The notes under the pieces: model-generated
What the model was told of the DNA's origin: nothing
Seen by the model: only the letters and a program-made list of their open reading frames with translations
Database searches by the model: none
Assembly: GCA_032158295.1 (NCBI GenBank)
Contig: CM063246.1
Coordinates: forward strand, 17,333,168-17,397,167
Length of the DNA: 64,000 nt
Reading direction: 5' to 3'
Origin: Pycnopodia helianthoides
Lineage: Eukaryota > Echinodermata > Asteroidea > Forcipulatida > Asteriidae
Shown: positions 38,378-51,869 of the stretch, piece by piece
Layout: the number at the start of each line of letters is the position of its first letter
Position numbering within the stretch: the first letter of the stretch is position 1
Made by a program: the position numbers and the translations under genes

Positions 38378-38974
38378 CAAGGCTGACGTTTGCTGCAGTG
38401 TAATACGAAAGTGAAAGGCCACCAGGGCTATACATCATGTAGATCAAAGTGTACGACACACACGACACTACGAACGTGCACTCGGCGTGCGCACTAAGGC
38501 TTCAGGTCGCGTATGCATACGCGTGCGTGAATATTCCATGGCAGGTCTAGGTGCGTGCCCTGATCGCAACGCGTGTTCAAAGTAAAAGGTCCCTCGATGA
38601 ACAAGATGCTTGGCGCGCGTATCGTGAAGATTGCACGTGACGTCATTTTTAGTAACAAACCGCCGTTGACAATCGTTTGTGATTTTTTCCCTCGCAACAG
38701 TGGATGCTTTCCGTAGCTACAGAAGTGGGTCGTAGGGTAGACTGGTACACCATTGTTTACTTACTCTAAATGTGCACAACGACGTCTAGACCTAGACAGA
38801 GAGATAATTTGAATATTGGGAACATTCCACCAACGGGAGGGAGCCTAGCCACACACCATTTTTTGTTGATTTTTGAGATCGTTTACTTGTGGACGTGCAT
38901 CAAAAATTGTCTCACTTTGATGAGAAAATAAATGAGGATTTAGCTTTTGATGAGAGTTTTTAAAGATATTAATC

Positions 38975-41900
38975 ATGGGAAGTAATCATTCGAAGAAAAC
39001 CGGTGTCTTAGGTAAGTGGCAGTGGATGCAAATACACCCTTTTCTGTAAAATTGTTGTCTACGGTATTTGATTTTGAAGAACTTGGTTTTTATTAGAGTT
39101 AGACTGACCTATGATTGGTTGCCGGGGCAGAAAGTTTTGACATTTTGGAATTTAATATTCACATACCTCCAGAATCCAGTCTAGCTTATCACTACTAGTA
39201 CTATCGTTCATTCTACCACCTGTAAATTCTAAATTTGATTTATTTTTCACTATGCAGTGAGTTTTGTGATATTTTGTAATGCTTTTTATGTTTTTTGGTT
39301 TTCTAATCCTCTCTAGTTTGTAAACCAACTGGAATTACAACAAAAACAGTCTTGTCTCTGTCCTTGTGTCAGATAAATAGGGCATTGGATTTTATTGAAA
39401 TGATGCAATATGAAATGGGTTTAGCCCTGGTGTGGTACTGGTAGGGATGTCAGTGTCCGTTGTACTGCACTGGGTTGCATTGTAATGTATGTAACGGAGA
39501 AGTTCAACCTGGGCTAAAATGGGTTGATGAGTTGTATGGTTCCAGAATTAGGGAAATAATGACATCGCAAACAAAAAAAGTACCACTGTCTTATTAAATC
39601 TATATTCTAGCTAGTATTATTGATCAAAACATTTGACAGGCCATTTGCTTACAGTTTACATATTTCAAAGATGTTAAATCATCAAACAAAATAAACAGTA
39701 ATACTAAAGTTATGGAAATCAAAACTATGTTTTTACATATTTTGTGCATCCGGCTTTTTTTCAATTGAGGAAATCTAAATAACCAACACTATGTGATCGA
39801 CAGTATATAGACTTTGTACTTAGTAGGCCATCTGGTATGAACTTGTAAATCAGTTGAGATTTCAGACTGAACCTATAACATTATGTTTTCCTTATTCATG
39901 TTCTTTGTCTTTTTAACTCAACTAACTTAGATCGTTTAACTGGTATGCCTGTGCCCCAAAATCCAGGCAAGAACTGAAAAGAAGATCAAAATTCAGGTTC
40001 TGGTAAGTAGGTCAACCAAGTGGAAGTGATATTTATTAGTTCAACAGTAAAGAAACAAAATCATTGTTAATCATTATAAGAACAAATATTGCTGATCTTG
40101 TTTCCAAATGTAATCTTCACTGATTTTTTGCACATGATATCTTACAGTGTTCAGGTGTTTTATTTACAATGATTTTCAGGTCATCTAAAGATAATCAAAA
40201 GCCCCCAAAAGTGTTTGGAACATATCACTGTAAACACATGCTAATTACATTATTTTGCCATCCAGGTACAATTGACCTTGTACAGCATGGCAAGTTTAAT
40301 GCTACACAAAATGTATCAGTTGCTATTGAAATTTCATCATTTGCTACTCAATATTAGCATTGAGTGCGCACAAAACATGTTCAGTCTAAGTAATTTGCTA
40401 TGCAAAATTTCCGGACGAAGTTGGTCCTTCCACTTCGGAAACATGTCCTACTGCTAAGCGTTTGGATGGGACAAAAAGCCGTAGGTGTCGTTTGATGTAT
40501 TATGATTTTTGTTTAGATTAAATTAAATTTGTTTTTGTATTTTGATATGAATTTGCCTCTTTTTTCATAAACATTTGGTTTGGATATGATAGTCTTTATT
40601 ATCTAATTAGGGGTTAAACAAAGAAAAATTTACCTAGAGCGGGATTTGAACCAACGACCTTTGGATTAACGTGCCGGCGCTCCACCAACTGAGCTACCTT
40701 GCCCTACATGCTGGCGATCTCCCTATTTTGTCAGTATCTTTTTGTACAGTCTGACTGGCCAGTCAGAAGCAGAAGCCATGCAACCATTAACTGCCATGGG
40801 ATTACACCCAAGTTTATAATACAACCTAGGAAGCGGCAGCCACGGGATCACCTTAATGGCAATTCCACGGTAACTCGCGTTACATATTAAGGGACATGAA
40901 AATGATTTTCATGCTGGTATTCTGTTAGTAAGGGACCCTGAAGGTAGATTTTTACTCTGCTTCAATGTGAACATTCAAGTTACTGAACAGCCAAAGAAAA
41001 ACACAAAAAACTACTTCTAAAACTTAGTCAAAAACTTGACATCTGTTATTAGCTATTTCAGGTTTGTCTAGTTCTCCTGTTTCAATATGTTTTTAACAAA
41101 TTATTTATATTTCTCTTTAATCTCTTCTATCGATATTTTCCAAATTTTAAAAACAAATTCAAAACAAGAAATGGAAGATTAAAACTTTATGCAGAACTCG
41201 ATGTATAAGACTTAACTGTAGTCAAAACTGGTATGAAGTTCACACAATCTGACTAACTCACACCAACACATACATATAATTTCTTGCATGAAATTGTCCA
41301 TCCAGGTACCTACACATACATGTAGGTGTTGTAGGTAACAAAGATTGCATTGAGTGAAACAGAAGGTTGCGAAGATAGATTTTGCACCTAGGTACATGTA
41401 CAGTTTACAGTGTAGTCATAGGTTGGTGCAGCAAGCTCATTGACCAGTGCTACAAAGCATTGAGTATGACAGCATGTGTTCAAGAAACACAGAAATGCAT
41501 TATGGATGGGTAATTTGATTAAGGCTGCCCTTATTTGTTTTAGCTCAACAGAGGATCCAACTGCCCTGTAGAACACTTTCAACTATTGCAGCCCACTCAA
41601 TAACAAAATAAATTGCAAAAATTTTATGGTAACTCGCGTTACATGTGAGTAACTCACGTTACATGGTAACTCGTTACACGTTTTGTGGGGGTATTATCTA
41701 ATATTGTAAGAGGTTTCATGCTTTGTCATTTTACTGACGGTTCAGGAGTGATTGAAATTTAGAAAAATATCATACTCTACTTGATTAATTCAATCCTTGT
41801 GTTAGAAGGGAGAAAAAAACTTTATTTTGGTAAATTGCGTTACATCGTTCAAATGCAAGAAACTGATGATGCCATCATGTGAATTACTATTAATGTCCAG

Positions 41901-44900
41901 AGCTTTGATTTTTTTCTCACATGAGTTGAATAATATTCAGTACCCTTCTTATTATCAGATGAACCAATCAGAAAACATAGTTTTACTTTGCAATATAAGG
42001 TTATCTCACAATTAACCTATTTTTCTTAACTTTGAAGCACAAAATGTATCAATTACAATTTCAAGCGTATTTTGACAAATAATTGACCAATTTCAATAAT
42101 TTTTCTTTCCAATGAATTAGAGTTTGTACATGACAGTGGCAGATTATTAACTTTTTCTTATCTTGAACATTTTTAAGGTAATGTCCACTTTACTGTGGAA
42201 TTGCCCAGCTTATTAATTGCTTAACACAATTGTTTTAACAGGAAATAAAAAATATAAAATATTGCAGATAATCAACACTAATTGGCACAGTGGCATTTCA
42301 GCAGGGGTGTGAAAAGAGGACGCCATCTTGTTTTAGTTATCAGTGACAGTAAGAAGTGGTCCTGCAATAATTTTTATTATTTATTTTAAGAAATTCCTCC
42401 GCTCTTTTTTGACAAGAATTTATGAAAACCTACAGTGTAAATTATAGGTTTTTTTCTGCCACTTTTTAGCAATTCTGTTAATTTTAACCAAAAAAAGGCA
42501 AAGTGTTATGACATTTTACTACTAATGACTGACATACTGATGAACGCTGGTTTTGTATCCCTATGTCATGACTGTCATGCACATTCATAGTTATAATAAA
42601 ATTGCGTTGTAAACAAAAGTATATGCTTGTGTTATCGTGTATAAAAATGTGTTACTTCCTAAATAGATGAGGTTTTCCTGATCCTCAAAGATCCATGCAT
42701 CATCTATTCAGAAGCTGAACTAACTTTAAATTTGATGTACATGGAGTGGGTAGCCCGACATGTACATCAAAAATGCAGGGCCCAATTTCATAGAGCTGCT
42801 AAGCACAACAATTTGCTTAGCATGAAATTTCTTCCTTGATAAAAACAGGGTTACCAACCAAATTTCCATGAGTTGCATATTGCTTGTTACTGGTATTCAG
42901 CTGTTGTTTGCTTATCCTGAAAATCATGTGGAAATTTGGTTTATCAATGAAGAAATTTCATGCTAAGCAAATTGTTATGCTTAGCAGCTCTATGAAATTG
43001 GGCCCAGGTCAAAAGTCCTTCTGGAAATACAATCAAGTCGTATTTATTCTCAGTTTTCACATGGTGCCAGGCATCTAAAAATGCATCTAGAAAACTGGAA
43101 CATAAAAATAATAATAATATTGTTATTCTCACTTTTTTTGTTTACCTGTCAAAAAAACATGGCTCACTGCATGCAATCAAGTTTCAAAGTTTAGTGTCAT
43201 GTCAAACAATTGTAATTGTACCGAGTGTAGAGTTCCAACTGTGACTCTAAAGAAAAAAACTAATTATTCTATGCTTAATAGCAATGTTCTGGAGAGGGTT
43301 GCAGTTTAATTATGTTATTGGTACTAGCATTCATTTGTGCAGTAAATTATGCTTTACTGTTTTCAATGTAAAGTAGTATTCATCTACAAAAATAAGAACA
43401 TCCACTAAACAGAAATTAACATTGAATCATTTCCTTGTGTAGGGAGAAATAGTACAGATTATTTCATTTAAATGTATCTGTGAATGATTCTAATACTCCT
43501 TATGAATGATCAGGTTTAAATAAAATTTTATCAACAGGCAAAGAAAACCAGAGTTATCATCATTTCAAGTACCAATCTGGAAAATGATAACAGTGACACC
43601 ATTGTTGACAACCAGTCAGGTCAGTGACCAACAAAATCCTCAACGTGTTTGATGCATATTTTCAGCGAGCTAAAAAAATATAAAGTGCATGATATACAAA
43701 AGATGCAATTCTTGCATCAGAATTTGTTTGTTTGTTTGTTTGTTTGTTTGTTTGTTTGCCTGTCACTCTGTGACCACTATGAGTATCTAGCCAGCTTGGC
43801 CTCTCAACACTGAACAGCCGAAGTAACTACTCTACAATAGATATAGTTTGACTTCAATATCAAGATTTCTGTTTTGCCTGCAGAAATCAGTAACAAGGAC
43901 CTTGGATCTGATGAGAGAAAGAACAAGGAGGAAGAGATCCTAGGACTTGTGGATAAATACCTTAATACTGAATCCATCTCGACGTTGGTTAAGGAGAAGC
44001 CTGCAGAAATCAGTGAGAAAGACCTTGGATGTGATGATGGAAAGAACAAGGAGGAGATCAAAGGACTTGTGGATGAAGACCTAAATACTGCCTCAATCTT
44101 GATTGTGGTTAAGAAAGAGCCTGCAGAAATCATTGAGAAAGACCTTGGATGTGATTATGATGAGGCCAAAAGGGAAGATACCCTACAACTTGAGGTTAAA
44201 GACTTTATTGCCTCCATCTTGATTGCCATTGAGGAGAAGCTTGCAAAAGTAAGTAAAAAGGATATTGGATCTGATGATGGGAAGACCAAGACAGAAGAGA
44301 TCAAAGAAATCGAGGCTAAAGACAAAACTGCCTCTATCAGGACTGCCGCTAAGGAAGAGTCTGCAGAAATCAGGAGGAGAATGTTGGATCTGGAGATTGG
44401 AAGACCAAGGAGGATAAGATCAAGGGAACTGATGCTAAAGACTTTACTGCCTCAAACCTGACTGTGGTAAAGGATGAGCCTGCAGAAGTTAGCCAGGGGC
44501 TAGTGGTTCTGATGATGGCAAGACCAAGCAAGAAGGGATCCTAAGAGGGGTGGTAAAAGACCTGATTGCCTCTATTTGTCTGCGGCTAAGAAAGAGCTGC
44601 CAAAATCAGTGAAGAGAACATTGTGTCTGGTGATGAGATTGAAGATCAATATCAGGGAAAACCAAGAACCTAAAATCATTTCTGCCTCAATCTTGACTGG
44701 AGATAAGGAGGAGCCTGCAGAAAGTAGCCAGGAGGATATTGGTTCTGATGATGACAAGACCAAGCAAGAAGGGATCCTAGGAGGGGTAGCTAAAGAACTT
44801 ACTACCTCTCGTGCTGCGGCTAAGAAAGAGCTTGCAAAATCAGTGAGAGAAATGTTCTGTGATTGCAAGACCAAGAGAAGAGATCAATATCCAGCAACCA

Positions 44901-47900
44901 AGACTATCTGCCTCATCTTGACTGGAGAAGGAGCCTGCAGATAAGCCAGAGGATATTGGTTCTGATGATGACAAGACCAAGCAAGAAGGGATCCTAGAGG
45001 GGTGTAAAGAACTTACTCCTCTATGTGCTGCGGCTAAGAAGAGCTTGCAAAATCAGTGAGAGAATTGTTCTGATGATTGCAAGACCAAGGGAGAGATCAA
45101 TATCCAGCAAACCGAGGCTAAAGACCTATCTGCCTCCATCTTGACTGTGGATGAGGAGGAGCCTGCAGAAATAAGCCAGGAGGATATTGGTTCTGATGAT
45201 GACAAGACCAAGCAAGAAGGGATCCTAGGAGGGGTGGTTAAAGAACTTACTGCCTCTATTGTGTCTGCGGCTAAGAAAGAGCTTGCCAAAATCAGTGAAG
45301 AGAACATTGTGTCTGATGATTGCAAGACCAAGGGTGATGAGATCAATATCCAGCAAACCGAGGCTAAAGACCTATCTGCCTCCATCTTGACTGTGGATGA
45401 GGAGGAGCCTGCAGAAATAAGCCAGGAGGATATTGGTTCTGATGATGACAAGACCAAGCAAGAAGGGATCCTAGGAGGGGTAGCTAAAGAACTTACTGCT
45501 TCTGCCGTGACTGCGGCTAAGAAGGAGCTTGCAAAAATCAGTGAGGAGATTAATGTGTCTGATGATTGCAAGACCAAGGGTGATGAGATCAATATCCAGG
45601 GAAATGAGGCTGAAGACCTTTCTGCCTCCATCTTGCCTGGGGATAAGGAGAAGCCTGCAGAGATTAGCCAGGAGGATATTGGTTCTGATGATTGCAAGAC
45701 CAAGGAGGAAGGGAACCTAGGAGGGGTAGCTAAAGAACTTACTACCTCTGCCCTGACTGCTGCTAAGAAGGAGCTTGCAAAAGTCACTGAGGAGGAGGAT
45801 AATGTGTCTGCTAATTGCAAGACCGAGGAGGAAGAGATCAATATCCAGGGAACCGCTGCTAAAGGCCTTACTACCTCCATATTGATACAGGACGCCATTG
45901 GACCTGCAGAGCTCTGTGGGAAAGACTTTGGATCTAATGATGTCAAAGCCAAGGAGGAAGAGGACAACATTTCTGTCTCCATCTCGACAGAGAAAAAGAC
46001 TAAGAAGATTCCAGAACCTCCGACCTTTACTTGTAAGTACTAACACATCTGAAAAGACTTAGTTTCATTTGTTGCAGGCTTGGTTGTCTGAAGCCATGAA
46101 GCCTAGTACATTTTAATTTGTATGCAAAACATTTTATCGTGAGATAAATCAAAAACAGTTTTAAACATGACTTTAGTATGGAAAAAGGTCTTTATATTTG
46201 ACTTAATTGTACATCAAACCCCCAAAAGGTGGAACGCCGTGATTATTTATAAACATCATTATTAAAAAGAATAAAACAGTCTGTAGATTGGAGTAAAAAC
46301 AGCAAAATAATTGTTTTAATGAAATTGTAGCTAGTTTTTTTTTTATTGTTTTAAGATATCTTTCGATTTTGCTGTCAAAATCATAAATTGTTTAACAAAC
46401 TTCTGAAGTATAAGCTGAACAGTTACAACAGAATCAGTCAACTGATTAAATTTAGCTTTCCTTCTCAACTTTTGAAGTAGGACCATTACACACAACCAGA
46501 ATGTACAGAGATGTTCATAACTTTGTTGCAATGCTTTATTTTACAGGCCCATACCATATTGACGTATCACGGATGGACAAATGGATTGAACAAGTTGTAA
46601 GTCATTACAAAGAACTGCACTGAATAAATTAGAATTAAAATGCTTCTTGAATGGAGTAAATTTTCAGATTATTTTTAATGGTTGTATTATGTTTGTTAAA
46701 GTTCATCACATATTCAGTTCCAATTGGATTGAAGTACTGTTTTGGCAGTCTATTGTGCAAGGCTGTAGCTGGTTCTTCCCTTCACCCTTTGGCTGACAGG
46801 GTTTGAGTACTAAAAGACAGAGCCTGTAGAATTAATCTTTGTACAAAGGCTTTAAAAGCTTGTTGTAATGGTGACATGAGAAATTAAAAGAAATAAACTA
46901 AGAAATAAATGTTGGGACTCTCTACAGGACATTGAGACAGAAGATGATTGGGATCCAGTCATCAAGAAGCTTGATGAGATGAATGCAGAACGCAATCAAT
47001 TCCTGGCTACCTGCGATGCCTACATGTCAATGATGGACCCCTTGGATAGGAAGAGTCATAAGAAAGACACTGCATCTTCTTCAATAAGTAAGGAAGATCT
47101 TCTCATTTCAATCCAAACTAAATCGTTCTTAAAAGCATTGTAGTTGTTCTTCTAAATGTTTATTATTAGAGAGAACTGAGTTGACAGTCACTATAATTAT
47201 ACAAATTACATTGGGCAAGTTGAAAAACTAAAGTTCAATCTTTGTTTATTTGCAACTAGGGCCTATGATTGGTTAACATATAGAAGTAGAGTGGAAAAAC
47301 AAATACCTGTAAAATGTTTTGGTGTTGTCTCTGTACTTTTCCACCTCACCTCATTTCCCATCAAATTCTGACATCTGGTGATATTGACCATTTGCTCGAA
47401 GCAACCCACAATGAGTATTTTCAATTCCTTCATGTACATATTGACTAGCAAAATGGTGGACAGGATAGGCCTGTGCAGGTGCACTGCACTTCAGAGATGG
47501 ATCAAAAGTGTTATTTTTAATCACCATTTTTGTATTTATAGAATCTGAGGTGATGAATGCAGCCAAGAAGAGCAAGTTGATTCAAAAAGAAGTGAGTCAC
47601 AATTGAGGTCTACTTATTTAAATCTTATACCACAAAGATAATCTCACCCCTGGACTATACTTTGGTCATCCCCATCATCCAAAGCCGTCTAAAATGATTT
47701 ACTTCAACAAACTCAACCTGCTTTGCTAATTTATAAAACATGAAGCTTGGAGGTTCTGTTGCTAGTGTAATAGTTACGAGGTCTCTAAGTTTTATAAATA
47801 AATTTAATTAATAATTGTGTAGGCACAAAATATACCTTTATTGTTGCTTACTTCGGAGAAACAAATCCATAGTACCTTGTACAAATTTAAGATTGATCAT

Positions 47901-50900
47901 ATTGTTCGAGTCAATCTTAATTGCTAAGCAAAGTGTGATATCACAATACAAATCACTATGGTAATACTGACAACTCATCTTAAGGTGAATCTTAGTGCTT
48001 TGTGAAATCCAGCCCTGTTTGTAGATTAAGCTGAACACTTTATCATATGTTGATCTTTTGTAAAACAAACTTTAAATGTCTTTAACACTATGTCCAGACT
48101 GGGAAAAGCAGATCAAAAAGAAATGTAACAAACTGCATTTTGCAGTGCAATAAAATAAAAACAAAAATAATTTGCATCGCACATTAGACAGAGAAGTAAT
48201 ATAAGTGTAAAGATGACAACCATCAACGGTATGATTTTCTTCTTATAGGAAGTAATGGTAACTAAAGTCTGAACACTTGTTCTTCTGAAAGATTCATACA
48301 AAAAGTCACTCACAAAACATTTTCTTGCAAAACATTTTCTTAGGATAAGGATCAAGAGAAGAAGAATGATATCATTAAGATACTGGATCAGAAGAACAAT
48401 GAATATCTTGTTACCATGGCTCGTAATAAGTCCTTGAAATCCATGATTTCCTTTATTGATGACAACACCGTTGACGACGATGATGATGATGATGAAAGTG
48501 ATTGTTCATCAATCAGTAAGTACTGCACACAGATTAGCTTTTTGGGCTTTAAGGGGTTCCTAAAACCCAAAAGTGATCATAAATGATTGAATATAACATA
48601 TGAAAGCCAAGTATGTTAATAAATGAAATTTCTTGATCTTTTATTAGCTGATGAACAGATGAATGAGGCAAGTATCACCATGCCAACCCTACCTGAACAA
48701 TCATCTAAACTGACTGACACCATCTCTGAGATTACAGATTCTGTCAACCAGACTCAAGAACTGGCTCCTCAAATTGCTGTGCAGTCCAGTGACCTGGTCA
48801 AGACTTCCAAGTCTACTGAGGTGGTATCCACTAGTAAGACCTCGGCCTTCACTAAAGACTTGGCTCTCAGCCAATCCAATGACTTCACCATGCAATCTAT
48901 TAACATGGCCGCTGAAATCACTGACCTGTTGACCAAGATTAATGAACTTGTCACAATATCTCAACAAGTGGCTGGCAGATTGTCTTCCTTTTTGGTCAGC
49001 AAGGCATCAGATAATGGGGTCATGGAGTCAACATTTGCTAAGTCTCTTGAGCATGTGAAGGATACTCCGATCATCAAAACTGCTCTCTCAACTCCTGAAA
49101 TGGCAACTCAAAAGGATAAAGTGAGTAAATTTTAAAGTGTATTTGATAACAACCTCTTTATTGTATTCCTGAAGCATTTTTGGGCTCTCATATAGAGCAT
49201 TTCAATTTTCCATTGGCAATTCATCTAATGAAATAGATGAATCATTTGTTTACATCTATGCATATTTCAATACACCATGTGAACTTCTTCATTGTATTCC
49301 TCAAGCATTTTTGGCTCCCATATTATATAAGGATTTCAATTTTCCATTGGTGATTGATCTTATGAAATAGATGAATTGTTTTTTTATATTTTACATCTGA
49401 TGTATGTTTCATTACACCATGTTTGATTGCCTGTTTAGTGCAAGTACTTCAGAGTGTTATTTTATGCTGTGATGCTGTAATATAATGCTTCAATAAGGGA
49501 ATAAAAGTATGGTGGCGAGGTGTTAACCTGCTGTTTAAAACCGGCAGGGTCGTGGCTGTGTGATAAAAGACCTTGCCTTCATCTCGGTCCTTTATCACAT
49601 GGCCAAGGCCCTGCAAGGTTTTAAACGGCCTGTTAAGACCGAGTAGCTACCCTTTTGTTCCCATTCATAAATGCCCTTTCTGTTAAAATCATAATAATGT
49701 TGGAAAATCTATAAATCTTTTCTGTAAATTTTCAATATCTGTCCCGTCCTCGGGCTCTGTTTTGCGAAGGGTCAAATTTTATGCGTTGCTCAATGGTTGT
49801 GCTGACACGTGCGTATTAACAGATTTTATATTAATTAGGTACTACTGTATTGATTATATTACACTAAATTTAGTGCCCGCGTAAGCTTGCATGCTCGGCG
49901 ATGTTTAATTCTCACCATGTGTATATCGCACGCTTAAACATAGCCATGTGATCACCTCTAGACCAGTCAGAATGGATAAACTGTCCGCGGTATTTATGAA
50001 TACATAATTGAAAGAGGTTTTAATGCAATTTGAGAACATCCACCTGTAATTATAAGTCTGGGTCTGACAATCAATAATTTGAAATCTTTGCCAACAGATG
50101 ATCATTCAGATGAGGAGAGGAGCAACCAAAGGTCGTGTGAGATCCCTTTACTCTGCCCCTGATTACAAATCTGGCAGAGATTGCCAGGACCATCCTCGTG
50201 ATAAGATGGAATCCATGGGAGATGGAGAACATGGACCTTGCAATCTTGGACTCCAGGATGGAGTAGTTGATGCTGAGATGGAAATCTCAGATGATGGATC
50301 AATTAATGATATTGGTGTCTTGATTAGAGGAAGCAATCACCCAGCACAAAGAACCCAGCTGATTGAGCAGGTACCCTCTAATGAGGAAAGCCAAGACCAC
50401 CCTCGCAGCAAGATGGAGTCCATGGGAGATGGTGAACATGGACCTTGCAATAAACTCCAAGATGGAGTAGTAAATGATACTGAGAAGGTAATCTCAGATG
50501 ATGAATCAACAGATAATATTGTTCTCTTAGTCAAAAGCAGACTTCCACCAGCAGGAAGATCCAAGCTGATTGAGCAGGTACCCTTTGATAAGGATGTCCA
50601 AGACCAGCCTCGCAGCAAGATGGAGTCTATGGGAGATGGAGAACATGGACCTTGCAACAAACTCCGCGATGGAGCAAACAAGAGGAGAGATTCAGATGAT
50701 GAAGTGAAAGCTGGCATCGGTGTACTGGTCAGACAACTAGGCCACTTAGAAGCTAGAATCAACCAGCTACTTGACCAGGTACCCTTTGACAAATTTGGCC
50801 ATGACCATCCTCGTGACAAGATGGAATCCATGGGGGATGGAGAGCATGGACCTTGCAACATACTCCAAGATGGAGCTAGTAAAAAGGTTGATTCAGATGA

Positions 50901-51087
50901 TGAATCTACAGACATTGTCGGCCTCCCTATCAGAATACTAGGCCATCAACTAGCACAAAGCAGCCAAGAGACCAAACAGCAGAGACCTGCTACTCATCAT
51001 CCATGGACCAACACTGCAGCAGAATTCCTGGACTGCCTTTTGGTGCTCTTTGGTCTTTGCATCTTGTATTTCTACCTCTCCCTCTAA
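38975..51087 (+). CDS. Right copy: myristoylated, tail-anchored acidic repeat protein (unknown family)
   Basis: Ten exons mirror the left copy: 38975-39011, 39931-40002, 43538-43619, 43884-46032, 46547-46596, 46928-47087, 47542-47591, 48344-48515, 48648-49120, 50098-51087. Start MGSNHSKKTGVL; tail DCLLVLFGLCILYFYLSL. Exon 4 alternates two related ~40-residue units, PAEISQEDIGSDDDKTKQEG.. and ELAKISEENIVSDDCKTKGD.., well preserved at 45141-46032 but shifted in frame at ~44380-45140. Exon 2 is 72 nt against 80 in the left copy: an in-frame 6-bp loss plus two single-base losses (AACTG for AACCTG, and TCTG for TCTGG at the donor). As written this gives TGA at 39975-39977 after 27 residues. Exon 8 lacks the 24 nt that open the left exon. 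Either a pseudogene or an intact gene with uncorrected indels; exon 10 is fully open and ~90% like its partner, which favours recent constraint. Confidence 0.68.
40634..40705 (-). repeat. tRNA-derived SINE head in right intron 2
   Basis: On the reverse strand it reads gggcaaggtagctcagttgg.. with B box ggttcaaatccc. The 3' end does not pair with the 5' end, so it is not a true tRNA. It is absent from the left arm's shorter intron 2. Confidence 0.65.
42731..42771. repeat. Short palindrome
   Basis: tttgatgtacatg and catgtacatcaaa arms of 13 bp enclose a 15-bp loop, just before the MITE at 42778. Confidence 0.8.
42778..43005. mobile_element. Intact foldback MITE, gggcccaattt family
   Basis: 228 bp with ~65-bp near-perfect inverted arms starting gggcccaatttcatagagct and ending in its complement. 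It lies in right-arm intron 2 only, so it was gained after the duplication. It is the best-preserved member of the family whose decayed pieces lie at 6820-7400. Confidence 0.85.
43726..43758. repeat. (TTTG)n microsatellite
   Basis: About eight tandem tttg units in right intron 3. Confidence 0.9.
47878..48018. mobile_element. Foldback MITE, right copy (intron 7)
   Basis: Mirror of 30441-30592 (ggtaatactgacaactcatc.., ending tttgtgaaatccagccct). Insertion is shared by both arms. Confidence 0.5.
49500..49880 (+). mobile_element. Intron 9 MITE, right copy
   Basis: Orthologous to the left-arm element, with the same internal words (aaaaccggcagggtcgtggc, cctgcaaggttttaaacgg) and flanks. Shared insertion, older than the duplication. 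Confidence 0.65.
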
Positions 51088-51869
51088 GCAACCATACAGT
51101 AAATTTTAATTCAGCCAAAAAGGTCATTCCAGTCACTGAAATTAAGGTGGAAAGCACTTGATTTGGAGTCGGGTAGAGTTAATATTACAAAGAACTGCTG
51201 ATGATTTGATCATATTTCAATGGATACTTTCCTTTCTTCATACCATTAAACCAAGAGGGACTGGGACGACCCTTTGTCCATAACTTTAAGTATATTTCAA
51301 GAAATTGCTAAATTTTCTGAGATAATGTAAGGATCGCAAATGCACAATTGTCAATAACCTCTGTATAATTCCTTTTGGAATGCCATCGCCAAGTTCTAAC
51401 ACTTGATTTAGTTTCATCTATTTTATCCAGATTGTTATGTTAAAGTGAACAATTCTGATAGTTCTGAATAATGAATGCAATTTAACAAGACCAAATATGT
51501 ACTAATGGAACATATTTCGAAAATTAACAAATTTTGAAACATACAATGGAACTGTAGACAGTGAAGGAAATCTAACTTTTAAGTCAGAAATTGAAATCAG
51601 AATTTAATTCAATGACAACTGGACAGGACTGCACTTAGTTTATCATCTGCTAAATTGTGACAAGTAAAGATACTTGTTGGATTATAATTATGTGTAAAAC
51701 TACTTACTTGCCAAAAACTTATTTAGTCTAAAATAATAGTATTTATTTGGATTTTTAAATGTTTTTAAATTTAATTAAAAAAAGTGAAAAGTAGATAATA
51801 CTTGCTGAATTGCTGTCAGAAACAGGGCAACAATTATTGATTACTGCTAAAACAAATATATTTCTTGAA

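Larger units (their letters stand above)
37914..38736. promoter_or_regulatory. Spacer between divergent genes, probable bidirectional promoter
   Basis: The unique ~0.8 kb centre between the arms. Start codons of the two genes are 1,279 bp apart (37695 and 38975), so both promoters must lie in this spacer and the adjoining arm ends. 38400-38680 is CpG-rich (gtgcactcggcgtgcgcac, cgcgtatgcatacgcgtgcg) against an AT-rich background. No clear TATA box was found. It also holds two hairpins (38199-38282 and 38300-38377). Confidence 0.5.
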
